64,000 nt of DNA from Streptomyces spinoverrucosus (GCF_015712165.1 NZ_JADPZX010000001.1:1364001-1428000); one strand, 5' to 3'; shown: positions 55,030 to 63,811, numbered from the stretch's first letter. Notes: generated from the letters alone by a model not told the origin. Program-made: numbers and translations.

Positions 55030-56262
55030 ATGCCGTTTGCCCCGTATACCCTGGCGATTATCCTGACGATTCTGGCGATCCTGGCCAACGATCACACCGC
55101 CGCAGGCCGACCAGGGAGGTGCCCCATCGCCTGGAAGAACTCGTCGAAGAGGTCCGGCTGGCGACGCGCCCTTCCCCCACAGCCGCCGCAGACCGATCCG
55201 CCGCCCGTCCCCGATCCGCCGGCCGCCCAGCCCACCGAGATCGGCAGCGTGGTCGAGGCGGCGCTGTACGAGGACGGCGTGCGGGTCTCCTCCCCCGCGA
55301 CCCTCGCCGACACCTACCGCGAACTGCGCGAGAAGCCGTCCGGCATGGCCTGGATCGGGCTGGCCCGGCCCACGGAGAGCGAACTCCTCTCCCTGGCCGC
55401 GGAGTTCGATCTGCACCCGCTGTCCGTCGAGGACGCGATGGAGGCACACCAGCGGCCGAAGCTGGAACGTTACGGCGACACCCTCTTCGTCGTCCTGCGG
55501 GCGGCGCGCTACCTCGACGCGCCAGAGGAGGTCGAGTTCGGCGAGCTGCACGTCTTCGTCGGCCCCGACTTCGTGATCACGGTCCGCCATGGCGCGGCCC
55601 CCGACCTGTCGGCGGTGCGCCGCCGCATGGAGGAGACGCCGGAGCTGCTGAAGCTCGGCCCGGAGGCGGTGCTGTACGCGATCCTCGACGCGGTGGTCGA
55701 CGGCTACGCGCCGGTCGTCGCGGGCGTCCAGAACGACATCGACGAGATCGAGACCGAGGTCTTCCGCGGCGACCCGGAGGTCTCGCGCCGCATCTACGAG
55801 CTCTCCCGCGAAATGGTCGAGTTCCAGCGCGCCACCCGACCCCTGGTCGGGATGCTGCACGGCCTGATGGCGGGCTTCGCCAAGTACGGCACGGACGAGG
55901 AACTCCAGCGCTACCTACGGGACGTGGCCGATCACGTCACCCACACCAGCGAACGCGTCGACGGCTTCCGCCAGGCGCTGACCGACATCCTGACGGTGAA
56001 CACGACTCTCGTGACCCAGCAGCAGAACGCGGAGATGCGGGCGCTCGCGGAGGCGGGGTTCGAGCAGAACGAGGAGATCAAGAAGATCTCGTCGTGGGCG
56101 GCGATTCTGTTTGCTCCCACGCTGGTTGGAACTATCTACGGCATGAACTTCGAGCACATGCCCGAGTTGGACTGGAGCTTCGGATACCCCTTTGCGATCG
56201 GCCTGATGGGGGTGGTTTGCGTCAGTTTGTACGTGATTTTCAAGCGACGGGACTGGCTCTGA
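55030..56262 (+). CDS. corA: CorA-type magnesium/cobalt transporter, start uncertain
   Basis: Typical CorA: soluble domain SGMAWIGLARPTESELLSLAAEF, HPLSVEDAMEAHQRPKLERYGDTLFVVLRAARY, long stalk helix, two C-terminal helices with the YGMNFEHMPE selectivity loop, ending FKRRDWL. The start is odd. The in-frame ATG used here gives a 410-aa protein whose first 30 residues read like promoter DNA. A good GGGAGG lies six bases before an ATC codon at 55126, where relatives begin (AWKN...). Initiation may be at ATC, or the site has mutated. Confidence 0.88.
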   Translation: MPFAPYTLAIILTILAILANDHTAAGRPGRCPIAWKNSSKRSGWRRALPPQPPQTDPPPVPDPPAAQPTEIGSVVEAALYEDGVRVSSPATLADTYRELREKPSGMAWIGLARPTESELLSLAAEFDLHPLSVEDAMEAHQRPKLERYGDTLFVVLRAARYLDAPEEVEFGELHVFVGPDFVITVRHGAAPDLSAVRRRMEETPELLKLGPEAVLYAILDAVVDGYAPVVAGVQNDIDEIETEVFRGDPEVSRRIYELSREMVEFQRATRPLVGMLHGLMAGFAKYGTDEELQRYLRDVADHVTHTSERVDGFRQALTDILTVNTTLVTQQQNAEMRALAEAGFEQNEEIKKISSWAAILFAPTLVGTIYGMNFEHMPELDWSFGYPFAIGLMGVVCVSLYVIFKRRDWL

Positions 56263-56624
56263 GTCCCTCTTACCGAGCTCAGCTCTTGTGCGGCCTTTGC
56301 TCTCGCACCGGTCACGGATCGGGGCGAAATCAGCCCTGGGGAGCCTCTGGGGAGAAGTGATGCGGGTGATCTCCTCTACCTGCCTCCGTTGCACATCTGA
56401 CCAGCACTTTTACGCACTTTTACCCTCCAGAAGCCGCTGGGGAGAATCCGGGGAGAATCAGCCGACGGCACGGGCCCTGCGCCAGCGACTCCATGGCTGT
56501 CCCGTTCCCCGCCAAGGCTGTCGTCGAGCGCCGTTGCCGCATCCGCAACGGACACAGACAGTGACATTGACTCCTTAGTTGAAGCCACAAGCCCCCGACC
56601 CTTTGCGGCCGCCATAATGGAGGC
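56263..56624. repeat. Repeat-rich junction between CorA and the accessory region
   Basis: No gene in these 362 bases. Four copies of a TGGGGAG/CGGGGAG word occur in two pairs (near 56335, 56347, 56437, 56450), partly as GGGGAGAAT(C), and an ATCAGCC word follows one member of each pair. GCACTTTTAC is directly repeated in tandem (56404-56413, 56414-56423). Such words resemble integrase arm-sites near attachment sites. GC content drops here. Confidence 0.55.
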
Positions 56625-57017
56625 ATGGCCTCCCACCCGCAGCACACCGGACCCGGGCCGAGGAATCTCTCGGGCGCAGACGCCGAGGACCTCGCGCTGT
56701 ACCGGGAAAAGTTCCAGCGCCGTCTACCGGAGTCACTGGACGAGCTGCACGGACCGACCCACGGCGTCGTGGAGCTGCCGCTGCACCTGGCATGGTCCGG
56801 GATGACGTCGTACGACCTGGACAAACCTCGTCAGCGCATGGGCCTGTACCGCACCGTTCTGCACGAGGGCCTGCACGACGACCTGCCCCGCTACCTCAAC
56901 CGGGACCTACTCCTCGAGCTGTGGCCCGTACTGCGCACCCTCGTCGGCCGCACCGTGCGTACCGTGTGGGAGGACGCCTTCCCCCAGCTCGCCTCCCGCA
57001 CCCGGGCTGCCGCGTGA
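56625..57017 (+). CDS. Hypothetical partner of an AbiEii-type nucleotidyltransferase
   Basis: A 130-aa soluble protein with no recognised motif. Central part VELPLHLAWSGMTSYDLDKPRQRMGLYRTVLHEGLHDDLPRYLNRDLLLELWPVLRTLVG. It overlaps the downstream nucleotidyltransferase by four bases (GTGA). In Streptomyces such small genes regularly precede AbiEii-like nucleotidyltransferases and may act as the antitoxin; this is inference from context. Confidence 0.75.
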   Translation: MASHPQHTGPGPRNLSGADAEDLALYREKFQRRLPESLDELHGPTHGVVELPLHLAWSGMTSYDLDKPRQRMGLYRTVLHEGLHDDLPRYLNRDLLLELWPVLRTLVGRTVRTVWEDAFPQLASRTRAAA

Positions 57018-57691
57018 CGGACATGCCGGAGCTGCACACGCGGCTCCTGGCCGATGTGATCGCCCTCGGTTCGCCGTACCCGTTGGTCCTCACCGGCGGA
57101 TACGCCGTGCGGGCGCACCGCCTCGTCAACCGCCCCAGCCAGGACCTCGATGTCGCCACCGAGAACCCGGCACCCATGGCCGACATCGCAGCCGCGCTCT
57201 GCAGCGGCCTGACAGCCCGGGGCTGGAAGGTACAGGCGCTGGAGACTGCCCCACTGTCCGCCCGCTTCACCGTGACGGACCCCACCACCGGGCAGGAGTG
57301 CGAAGTCGACATCCTCAAAGAGATCTTCTGGCGGCCCGTCGCCCAGAGCCCGTACGGGCCTGTCCTCGCCGAGGAGGACGTGATCGGGACCAAGGTCCGT
57401 GCCCTCGCCGACCGCGGGGCGCCCCGCGATCCGATCGACGTGTTCGCCGCGTCCCGCCGCTGGACGAATGCCGAGTTGGAGGAGTTCGGCCGACGTCACG
57501 CCCGCGGTCGTTTCGAGCACGAGGACCTCCAGGCGAACCTCAGCGGAGCCGAGTGGACCGACGACGAAGCCTTCGCCACCTACGGCCTCGACGATGCCAC
57601 CATCACCACTCTGCGCACGTGGGCCTTGGAGTGGGCTGATGACCTCGCGAGCCGCCTCCTCGAAGTGTCCGACGACCCGGACACCGACTGA
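57014..57691 (+). CDS. AbiEii/AbiGii-like nucleotidyltransferase (toxin family)
   Basis: A 225-aa polymerase-beta-fold nucleotidyltransferase. It has LTGGYAVRAHRL (GG 28-29), the metal pair DLDVAT (44-49), and the third acidic residue in CEVDILKE, followed by VIGTKVRALADRGAPRDPIDVFA. AbiEii-family toxins transfer nucleotides to tRNA or other RNA and cause abortive infection. GTG start coupled to the upstream gene. Together they look like a toxin-antitoxin or abortive-infection pair. Confidence 0.85.
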   Translation: MTDMPELHTRLLADVIALGSPYPLVLTGGYAVRAHRLVNRPSQDLDVATENPAPMADIAAALCSGLTARGWKVQALETAPLSARFTVTDPTTGQECEVDILKEIFWRPVAQSPYGPVLAEEDVIGTKVRALADRGAPRDPIDVFAASRRWTNAELEEFGRRHARGRFEHEDLQANLSGAEWTDDEAFATYGLDDATITTLRTWALEWADDLASRLLEVSDDPDTD

Positions 57692-58154
57692 TCGCACCGG
57701 CCAAGACGGCATCTGCAAGCCGGCGCCGACGGACTGCGCCGCCGACGGCACGCTCTACATGATCCGCTCCAGCGGACGCCGCCCCCCTCCTGCCCGGCGC
57801 CGAGAACGGCTTGGTGAGTACCGAGCGCCGGTCCCAGCCCAACTCCTGTACCAGCAGCTGTCGTACGGCCTGAACGAGCTGGCCAACCCGACAGCGGCCG
57901 GGCGCGTGGGGCCCGCGCCTCGGATCAGGGCGCCTTCGGACGTGACAGCCATGGAACTGACGTCGGGCCGAGCGTGAGATCGGGCCCGCTGAAGGGTGTC
58001 GCACAACATGCATCTGACACCCCATCGGAACGGGTGTCAGATGAACTTCACCAGCGTCAAGGTATCGCCCCTAACGCCCACACCACACATGACGCACGCC
58101 AGCAAAACCGCAGGTCAGGAACCCTTTGCGGACGGTTCGAGGATTGCGACTGTC
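57692..58154. other. Gene-free stretch in the accessory region
   Basis: 463 bases without a convincing gene. The first 280 bases keep coding-like GC periodicity and may be a decayed gene, but no family is recognisable. A 12-bp inverted repeat follows at 58011-58043; the remainder is lower in GC. Confidence 0.5.
58011..58043. repeat. Perfect 12-bp inverted repeat
   Basis: CATCTGACACCC / GGGTGTCAGATG with a 9-base loop. Could be a terminator or a site of an integrated element; it stands more than 100 bases from the nearest gene end. Confidence 0.75.
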
Positions 58155-58856
58155 CTACTCGTATGTCTCCCTGTAGCGAGCACGATGCCTACGATCACCT
58201 TGTCCCGCCCCGTTCACCTCGCTGAGCGACAGAAGCGAGGCGCCGTTGTTCCACAAACCGAGATGGTCGCGGTGCACCGCGATGACGCCGTTCTGTACTG
58301 CGGTCCGCTCGGACGGTCCGGTGAAGTACGTAGTTGTAACGAAGATCGCCACGTCGGCCTTGAAGTGAACCCTTGAGCCCAGAAGGTCTCGGACCTCGCG
58401 GCTCGGAATCCTGCTCTTCGGTGAGTAACGCTTGCACTGAATCACCATGCTCCGGCCGTCCGGCAGACGCCCCAGCACGTCCGCGCCATCGTCGTGCGAG
58501 CCGCCGACCCGGCGAACCTCAGTGCATCCGTCGCGTCGGCACAGACCCACGACGAAGTCCTCGAATTCACCACCCGACATCGCGTCCACTTCGATGAGGG
58601 ATCGGCGGCCGGCCTTGAGTGCCTCCTCCTGCCGCCACTGGTCATCGCGCCCTTTTACAGATCGATTGATACGCCACAGCCACCACCCGCCGGAGATACT
58701 CCCGACGAGAACGAACCCACCGATGAGGTACGGCCAGATCACATGCCAGGACACGACCAGTAGAACGAGGCAGGCGACACCACCGATCAAGCTCAACTTG
58801 AGCCGCTGCTCTCGGCGTTTCCGAGCGCCCGACCGACGTCGACTCCGCACCGCCAT
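58155..58856 (-). CDS. Membrane-anchored Mrr-like restriction endonuclease
   Basis: A 233-aa protein. A very basic N-terminus (AVRSRRRSGARKRREQRLK) precedes two adjacent membrane helices (22-40, 43-62). The cytosolic Mrr_cat domain follows: FEDFVVGLCRRDGC, then catalytic D126 in HDDGADVLG and the QCK motif at 140-142. Such membrane-tethered Mrr nucleases are associated with defence. ATG with GGGAGGG upstream preferred over an earlier in-frame start. Confidence 0.85.
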   Translation of the reverse strand: MAVRSRRRSGARKRREQRLKLSLIGGVACLVLLVVSWHVIWPYLIGGFVLVGSISGGWWLWRINRSVKGRDDQWRQEEALKAGRRSLIEVDAMSGGEFEDFVVGLCRRDGCTEVRRVGGSHDDGADVLGRLPDGRSMVIQCKRYSPKSRIPSREVRDLLGSRVHFKADVAIFVTTTYFTGPSERTAVQNGVIAVHRDHLGLWNNGASLLSLSEVNGAGQGDRRHRARYRETYE

Positions 58857-59050
58857 CCAAGCCCTCCCCACGTCCTGAGCAGCAGTCTCGGCAGGCGTGG
58901 AGACTCCCGGTAAGGGCACAGATCAGCCAGTGGCTGATGTCTTTACGGCGGCGACGCCACCGCACGGGAGACAGCGGACTGGTACGCACCCGGACATGCG
59001 TTCGCATCGCTTACCCACGCGCTGATCGGGGCAGCAGGTCGAATCGGCCT

Positions 59051-60841
59051 ATGCGCCACGCATATCGCGCCATTCTCTTGAAGCGCGTTGTCCAGTCTGT
59101 CCGGCAACCCCGCCTGGAGCGCATGACGCAGGAGCAGCGGTCCGCGCTGCAGGCGTATCGCGCCCACATGGCCTCGTACGGCAAGGGCAAGGGCCGCAGC
59201 GCGGGCCGCTACCGTGCCGCAGCGCACGACGCCATGCGGACGGCGCAGGGCGCGGTCCCGGCGTGGGTCATGCCCATCTCGCAGGTTGCCGAGATGGTGG
59301 CGCCCGAGCGGGACGCATTCGACGTGGTCATCGTCGACGAAGCGAGCCAGGCCGGCATGGACGCACTGTTCCTGATGTGGCTCGCCCCTCGCGTGATCGT
59401 CGTGGGGGACGACAAACAGTGCGCGCCCTCGCTCAGCGGCATGGGCCGTCACCAGGCGATCCACGACCGGCTCATCTCCCACCTGCCGGACATGCCTCCG
59501 AGCCTGCGCACTCTCTACGGCCCCGCCACCAACCTCTACCAGCTGCTGTCCACGTTCTTCCCGAAGGTGATCCGGCTGGAGGAGCACTTCCGGTGCATGC
59601 CCGAGATCATCGGCTGGTCCTCCCGGGCCTTCTACAACAACAAACTGCAGCCACTGCGCCAGTACGGCGGTGACCGCCTCGACCCGCTCGTGACGCACTT
59701 CGTCGACGGGGCCGTCACCCAGGGACGCGACAGCCGACTCCGTAACCCGAAGGAAGCCGAGACCATCGTCGACTGCTTGGCCCAGCTGGTGGAGGATCCC
59801 GCCTACCGGGACAAGACCATGGGCGTCATCGCCCTTCAAGGGCCGGTGAGCCAAGTCAAGCTCCTGGAACAGCTGATCAACGAGCGCATTCCGGCGCCTG
59901 TGCGCGAACGGCACCAGATACGTGTGGGCAACCCCGCATCGTTCCAGGGAGACGAACGCCACGTCATCCTGCTGTCGATGGTCGCGACCAACCCGCCACG
60001 CATCGCGGGCGGCGCACGCAGCGAGCGACAGGCGTACAACGTCGCCGCGTCCCGCGCCCAGGACCAGATGCGGCTCTTCTACTCGGTGCCGCCGGACCGC
60101 CTGAAGTCCGGAGACCTCCGCCTCAACCTCCTTGCCTACATGGAGAACCCACCCGCAGCGCTGGCCAACTCCGACGACCTCGGGAAGGTGTCGAGCGAGG
60201 TCCCGCAGAAGCCGTTCGAATCGCTCTTCGAGCAGCACGTCTACCTGCGTCTGAAAGCCCGCGGGTACCACGTCATCCCGCAGTACCCGGCAGGAAGCAA
60301 GCGCATCGACCTCGTCGTTGTGGGGGCGCGGGGGCGCCTGGCCGTGGAGTGCGACGGCGAGCGGTACCACTCGACGCCCGAACAGATCCGGCACGACCAG
60401 CAGCGTGATCGCGAACTCCAGAGGGTCGGCTGGACGTTCTGGCGCATCCCCGAAAGCGAATTCCGGTTCGACCCCGAGGAGGCCCTGACCGGCCTGTGGG
60501 AGGAACTGAACCGGCTGGGCATCCGTCCGGCCACGTCCGACGCCGGCGACTGGTCTCATGCCACGCCCACATCCTCGTGCCCCGGAGTGAAGTGGACCCC
60601 CCTCGACCTCTCTACCGACGAGGAGCTGACCGAGGACCTGTCGGAATCCTCCGATGGCCCGGACGCGGTCGATCCGGTCGCTGCCCTCGACACGCAGGAG
60701 ACGACGAAACCGAAATCCCCAGTACGGAAGGGTCGGCATGACCACGCAGTCCCCACTCGGCGTCCTGGACGTCAACACGTTGCAGGAACTGGCCCGCGTC
60801 ATCTGCGGCGACGACCACCTCTACTACCGCAAGGGCTATGA
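59051..60841 (+). pseudogene. 5'-truncated superfamily I helicase with DUF559-type nuclease domain
   Basis: The ORF starts mid-protein. It has helicase Walker B DVVIVDEASQAGMDAL, VVGDDKQCAPS, EEHFRCMPEIIGWSS, FQGDERHVILLS and VAASRAQDQMRLFYSV, but no Walker A. A C-terminal Vsr/DUF559-like nuclease follows: SKRIDLVVVGARGRLAVECDGERYHSTPEQIRHDQQRDRELQRVGW. Intact relatives are some 1500-1900 aa with an N-terminal DUF4011-like part, so half or more is gone; family-like sequence begins at about this ATG. It overlaps the next gene by 104 bases. Expression of a remnant cannot be excluded. Confidence 0.75.
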
Positions 60842-61574
60842 AATCGCGCAGTTCCTGGAACGTGCCGGCTGGCAGCAGGTTCCGGAGTACGACGGTTACC
60901 GCATGGACTGGACCCTGGCCCGTCTGACCGAACGCCGGGACGACCCCACGGAGTTGGCGAAGGTCTTGCTCCGGCTCGCCGACCCACGCGAGTACCTCGA
61001 CGAACCCGAGCAGCTCCCCGCCGTCGTCTCCGCCGTCAACGCCTTCCTCATCCACGAGGGCGTACGCCTGGAGAATCCCGGCGGCCGTCCCCGCCTCATC
61101 GCCTGCGACCCCTCTCTCGCCCACCCGGGCAACCAGGGCCCGGTCGAACTCAGGGCAGCCATGTCAGACCTCATCAACGACCAGAAGATGGCCGGGCTCC
61201 TCCAGCACCGCTTGGACGAGGCACGCACCTGCTACGCCAACGGCGCTCACGTAGCGTCCATCATCATGCTCGGCAGCCTCCTCGAAGGCGTCCTGGTCCA
61301 CGTGGTCCAGGAACGCGACGCATCCCTGCTCGGCAACAAGTCGCCGGACAATGTCAGCCTGGACACCCTGATCAAGACCTGCCACGAGGCCGGATGGATC
61401 GGCTCCGACGTCGAACGCTTCTGCCACGAACTGCGCAGGTACCGCAACTTCGTCCACCCACGCGCTGAGATTCGCGAGGCTCACGCTCCGGACCGCGACA
61501 CTCTGAACATGTGCTGGCCTGTGGTCAACGCGGTTCTGAACGACCTCGCCGACTCACAGCCCAAGACAACCTGA
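60738..61574 (+). CDS. HEPN-domain protein with AbiJ-like N-terminus
   Basis: A 278-aa protein. Residues 10-110 (LDVNTLQELARVICGDDHLYYRKGYEIAQFLERAGW, DPTELAKVLLRLADPREY) resemble the small helical N-terminal domains of AbiJ and effector-associated proteins. The C-terminal part (VASIIMLGSLLEGVLVHVV ... RYRNFVHP) is HEPN-like, with the RNase motif R-x3-H in RNFVH (236-240). It would be an abortive-infection RNase paired originally with the truncated helicase upstream. The start overlaps that gene's 3' end. A terminator follows. Confidence 0.75.
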   Translation: MTTQSPLGVLDVNTLQELARVICGDDHLYYRKGYEIAQFLERAGWQQVPEYDGYRMDWTLARLTERRDDPTELAKVLLRLADPREYLDEPEQLPAVVSAVNAFLIHEGVRLENPGGRPRLIACDPSLAHPGNQGPVELRAAMSDLINDQKMAGLLQHRLDEARTCYANGAHVASIIMLGSLLEGVLVHVVQERDASLLGNKSPDNVSLDTLIKTCHEAGWIGSDVERFCHELRRYRNFVHPRAEIREAHAPDRDTLNMCWPVVNAVLNDLADSQPKTT

Positions 61575-61593
61575 CCAACGTAAACCAGCTCCG

Positions 61594-61632
61594 CCCCGTG
61601 CCCAGAATCGTCAGACGAGTCTGGGCACGGGG
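61594..61632 (+). terminator. Terminator after the HEPN gene
   Basis: Perfect 13-bp inverted repeat CCCCGTGCCCAGA / TCTGGGCACGGGG with a 13-base loop, 19 bases past the stop. It could also serve the convergent chimeric gene. Confidence 0.85.
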
Positions 61633-61692
61633 CTGTCCGGCATCCGCTGCACAGACGGCCCCCAACCCACATACAACGCGGGGCCCGCTGGG

Positions 61693-62352
61693 TCATTCGC
61701 TGACGTCGACGCCGTAGCCCTGGGCCAGGTCGGCCAGACCATGGTCGTAGCCCTGCCCCACGGCACGCAGCCGCCAGCCGTCGCCACGGCGGTAGATCTC
61801 GGCGAGGATCATGGTGCGCTCGGTGGTTGCGGCGTCGAGGGTGGCCCGTGCGATTGAGGCCGCGCCGACCCCGCTAGTCACAGTGATCTCGACGGCGCCG
61901 ACGTCGGAGAATGTCGCGGCGCCGTCAATCGCGGCGGCAACGACGACCCGGCGGATTTCCGGCGGCAGACGCTCCAAATCGGCGGTGACAGCCTGCTCAG
62001 TCGGGCCGTCCATGGCAAGCCGTACGGTGCCGTCCGGATGCTCGGGTGCGCCGTAGAAGACGAAGTCCCGCTTGAGGATCTCCACGTCCTCGCGCAGGCG
62101 GCGGTTCTCCCGCCGCAGTTGGGCCAGTTCCTCGCGTTCGCTGCCGGTCAGGCCGTCGCGCTCGCCCGCGTCGACCTCGGCCTGCTTGAGCCAGTCGCGC
62201 ACTGCGGTCTCGGTCAGGTCGAAGTCTTTGGCGACCTGGCCGACCGAGCGGTCCCCGCGTCGGCACAGTTCGACGATCTCGGCCTTGAACTCCGGCGTGA
62301 ACGAGCGGCGAGGACGCGGCTTCTTCTTCCCGATGCTCTCCATGATGGACAT
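61693..62352 (-). CDS. In-frame fusion of IS3 OrfA (transposase HTH) to a TerD C-terminal domain
   Basis: A 219-aa chimera (counted from the ATG). The first part is a complete-looking IS3-type OrfA: RRSFTPEFKAEIVELCRRGDRSVGQVAKDF (HTH) and the leucine-zipper REELAQLRRENRRLREDVEILKR. At the point where OrfA normally reads ATAFFAKE, the frame switches to a TerD domain: DFVFYGAPEHPDGTVRL, VVVAAAIDGAATFSDVG, TERTMILAEIYRRGDGWRLRAVGQGYDHGL. The junction is near 62067. The N-terminal TerD strands are missing. No OrfB or terminal repeats were found nearby. Confidence 0.85.
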   Translation of the reverse strand: MSIMESIGKKKPRPRRSFTPEFKAEIVELCRRGDRSVGQVAKDFDLTETAVRDWLKQAEVDAGERDGLTGSEREELAQLRRENRRLREDVEILKRDFVFYGAPEHPDGTVRLAMDGPTEQAVTADLERLPPEIRRVVVAAAIDGAATFSDVGAVEITVTSGVGAASIARATLDAATTERTMILAEIYRRGDGWRLRAVGQGYDHGLADLAQGYGVDVSE

Positions 62353-62384
62353 CACCCTTCCGGGGCCGAAGCCCCGGATCTTCG

Positions 62385-62585
62385 ATGCCCGTCAAAGAGG
62401 ATCAAGCCCAGTACCAGGCGGCGGGTGCGGACGAGCTTTTCCTGACCAGTGGCTCCCTGGTCATGACCTCGATACCGCTCGCCAGCCTGCTGGTACGGCA
62501 GCGGCGTGGGTGGGGACGTCTCGGCTTCGACGGCGTTCTGCTCATCACGGTCTACGCCGTCACTGTCGCGGCCCTGGCCGTCTGA
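62385..62585 (+). pseudogene. C-terminal fragment of an integral membrane protein
   Basis: 66 codons ending LFLTSGSLVMTSIPLASLLVRQRRGWGRLGFDGVLLITVYAVTVAALAV. This is two membrane helices resembling the end of a Ca2+/cation antiporter-type permease. There is no start with a ribosome site, and the upstream sequence belongs to the IS3 OrfA leader, so the 5' part was probably lost with the IS event. Family assignment is tentative. Confidence 0.45.
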
Positions 62586-62919
62586 CGTACCGTCCGCACC
62601 CCACGAGTGCTTCCACCCGAGCGCGGATCCCGGCCAACCGGCCCAGTGAGATCGTCGCCCGCACAGCAGCCGCCTCCTTGGTGCCCGGCGCTCGCCACTG
62701 CCTTCATGCGCCACGCCATGGCCCACCGCGAGCCGCCGACGGGCCGGGCCTCAACACGCCTGTCACGAATCAGGTGCTGCCGGTGGATCACCCGGGCACA
62801 GCCGTCGCACCAGCACTACGTTCGGACCGTCGGCTCAAGCAGCGGACGTTCCGGACGACGCGCCGCCGCCTGCACGGTGCTCGTGTTTGCGCGGCCGCGC
62901 GACGGGCACCCCGTGGCGC
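62586..62919. other. Gene-free stretch upstream of the aspartyl protease
   Basis: 334 bases with no ORF of convincing character on either strand and no strong inverted repeat. Probably an eroded remnant plus the promoter of the next gene. Confidence 0.45.
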
Positions 62920-63471
62920 ATGGGCACGCGGGACGCCCGAGCGTCCGGCACCAGGCATCGGCGGAAGCCCCCACGCGTTGCGGTGCTTCTGGCCGCGCTG
63001 CTGCTCGCCGGGTGCGTGGTGTCCGAGGACCGCGACGACCGGGGTGACGGGCAGATCTCTCGGACGGCGGCGCGCGAGGTACCGCTCAGGGTGCAGGAGC
63101 AGTTCGGCCAGACGCTGGCGTTCGTCCCGGTGCGCATCGAAGGCCAGGGGCCGTTCATGTTCGCCCTGGACACCGGTGCTTCCATGAGCGTCGTCGACGA
63201 CGACATCGCAAACCGGGTCGGCCTTGACCGCACCGGCGAGCGCCGCTCGGTGAGCGGGATCCTCAGTACTGGAGAGGTCCCCGTTGTCGAGGTAACCCAC
63301 TGGGAGGTCGGTGACCTGCGTCTCGCGCCAGGTGAACTCACGGTCATCGATCTCTCGCCGCCCCGGGGTGGCGAGACGATGCAGGGTCTGCTCGGTTCGG
63401 ACGTGCTCAGCGACTTCGGCTCGATCACCATCGACTATGACGAAGGCGTCCTCGAAATCCCCGCGCCGTGA
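62920..63471 (+). CDS. Lipoprotein retropepsin-like aspartyl protease
   Basis: A 183-aa protein. Basic N-terminus and hydrophobic segment ending in lipobox LLAGC (C32), then a single-domain aspartyl protease fold: FALDTGASMSVVDDDIA with catalytic D84, and TMQGLLGSDVLSDFGSITIDYDEGVLEI. One DTG motif only, so it should act as a dimer outside the membrane. ATG preferred over an in-frame TTG 33 bases upstream. Confidence 0.82.
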   Translation: MGTRDARASGTRHRRKPPRVAVLLAALLLAGCVVSEDRDDRGDGQISRTAAREVPLRVQEQFGQTLAFVPVRIEGQGPFMFALDTGASMSVVDDDIANRVGLDRTGERRSVSGILSTGEVPVVEVTHWEVGDLRLAPGELTVIDLSPPRGGETMQGLLGSDVLSDFGSITIDYDEGVLEIPAP

Positions 63472-63664
63472 CGACGCACCACGCTGCCGCCCTGAGCACT
63501 CTGCCGGTGAGAGCCTGGTGCACCTGCCTGTCATCGGTCCGACAACGCGGGCCTCATCGGCGCATGACCGATCCGTACCTCTTCGGGTCGACGCCCGGGC
63601 ACTCGGAGGTAGATCCTGAAATAGACACACTTGGGGCGTTTGTGCGATGTAAAGGGGCATCGAC

Positions 63665-63811
63665 ATGGAATGGTGGACCTGGCTCATCATCGCTCTCGCG
63701 ATCCTCGCGGCCATCGCCGTCTGCATAGTGGCGCTCCAGGCGCGGCGCAGATCCGGTGGGGTGATAGCGCAGAACCGCCGGCCTCCGGGTGAGGGAGGTC
63801 AGACGCTGTGA
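63665..63811 (+). CDS. 48-residue single-pass membrane protein
   Basis: Short gene: EWWTWLIIALAILAAIAVCIVALQARRRSGGVIAQ followed by a basic Pro/Gly tail. One membrane helix with the tail inside. AAAGGGG lies six bases before the ATG. Its stop overlaps the GTG of the PRC-barrel gene by three bases, so they are co-translated; such small proteins regularly accompany PRC-barrel genes in Streptomyces. Confidence 0.8.
   Translation: MEWWTWLIIALAILAAIAVCIVALQARRRSGGVIAQNRRPPGEGGQTL

Noticed and set aside
58943..60802. 619-aa minus-strand ORF opposite the helicase fragment
   Set aside because: The plus strand carries obvious helicase and nuclease motifs; this one has none.
62356..62600. Terminal inverted repeats of a complete IS3 element
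   Set aside because: Only OrfA remains, no OrfB and no matching ends in the flanks, so no mobile element boundaries were called.
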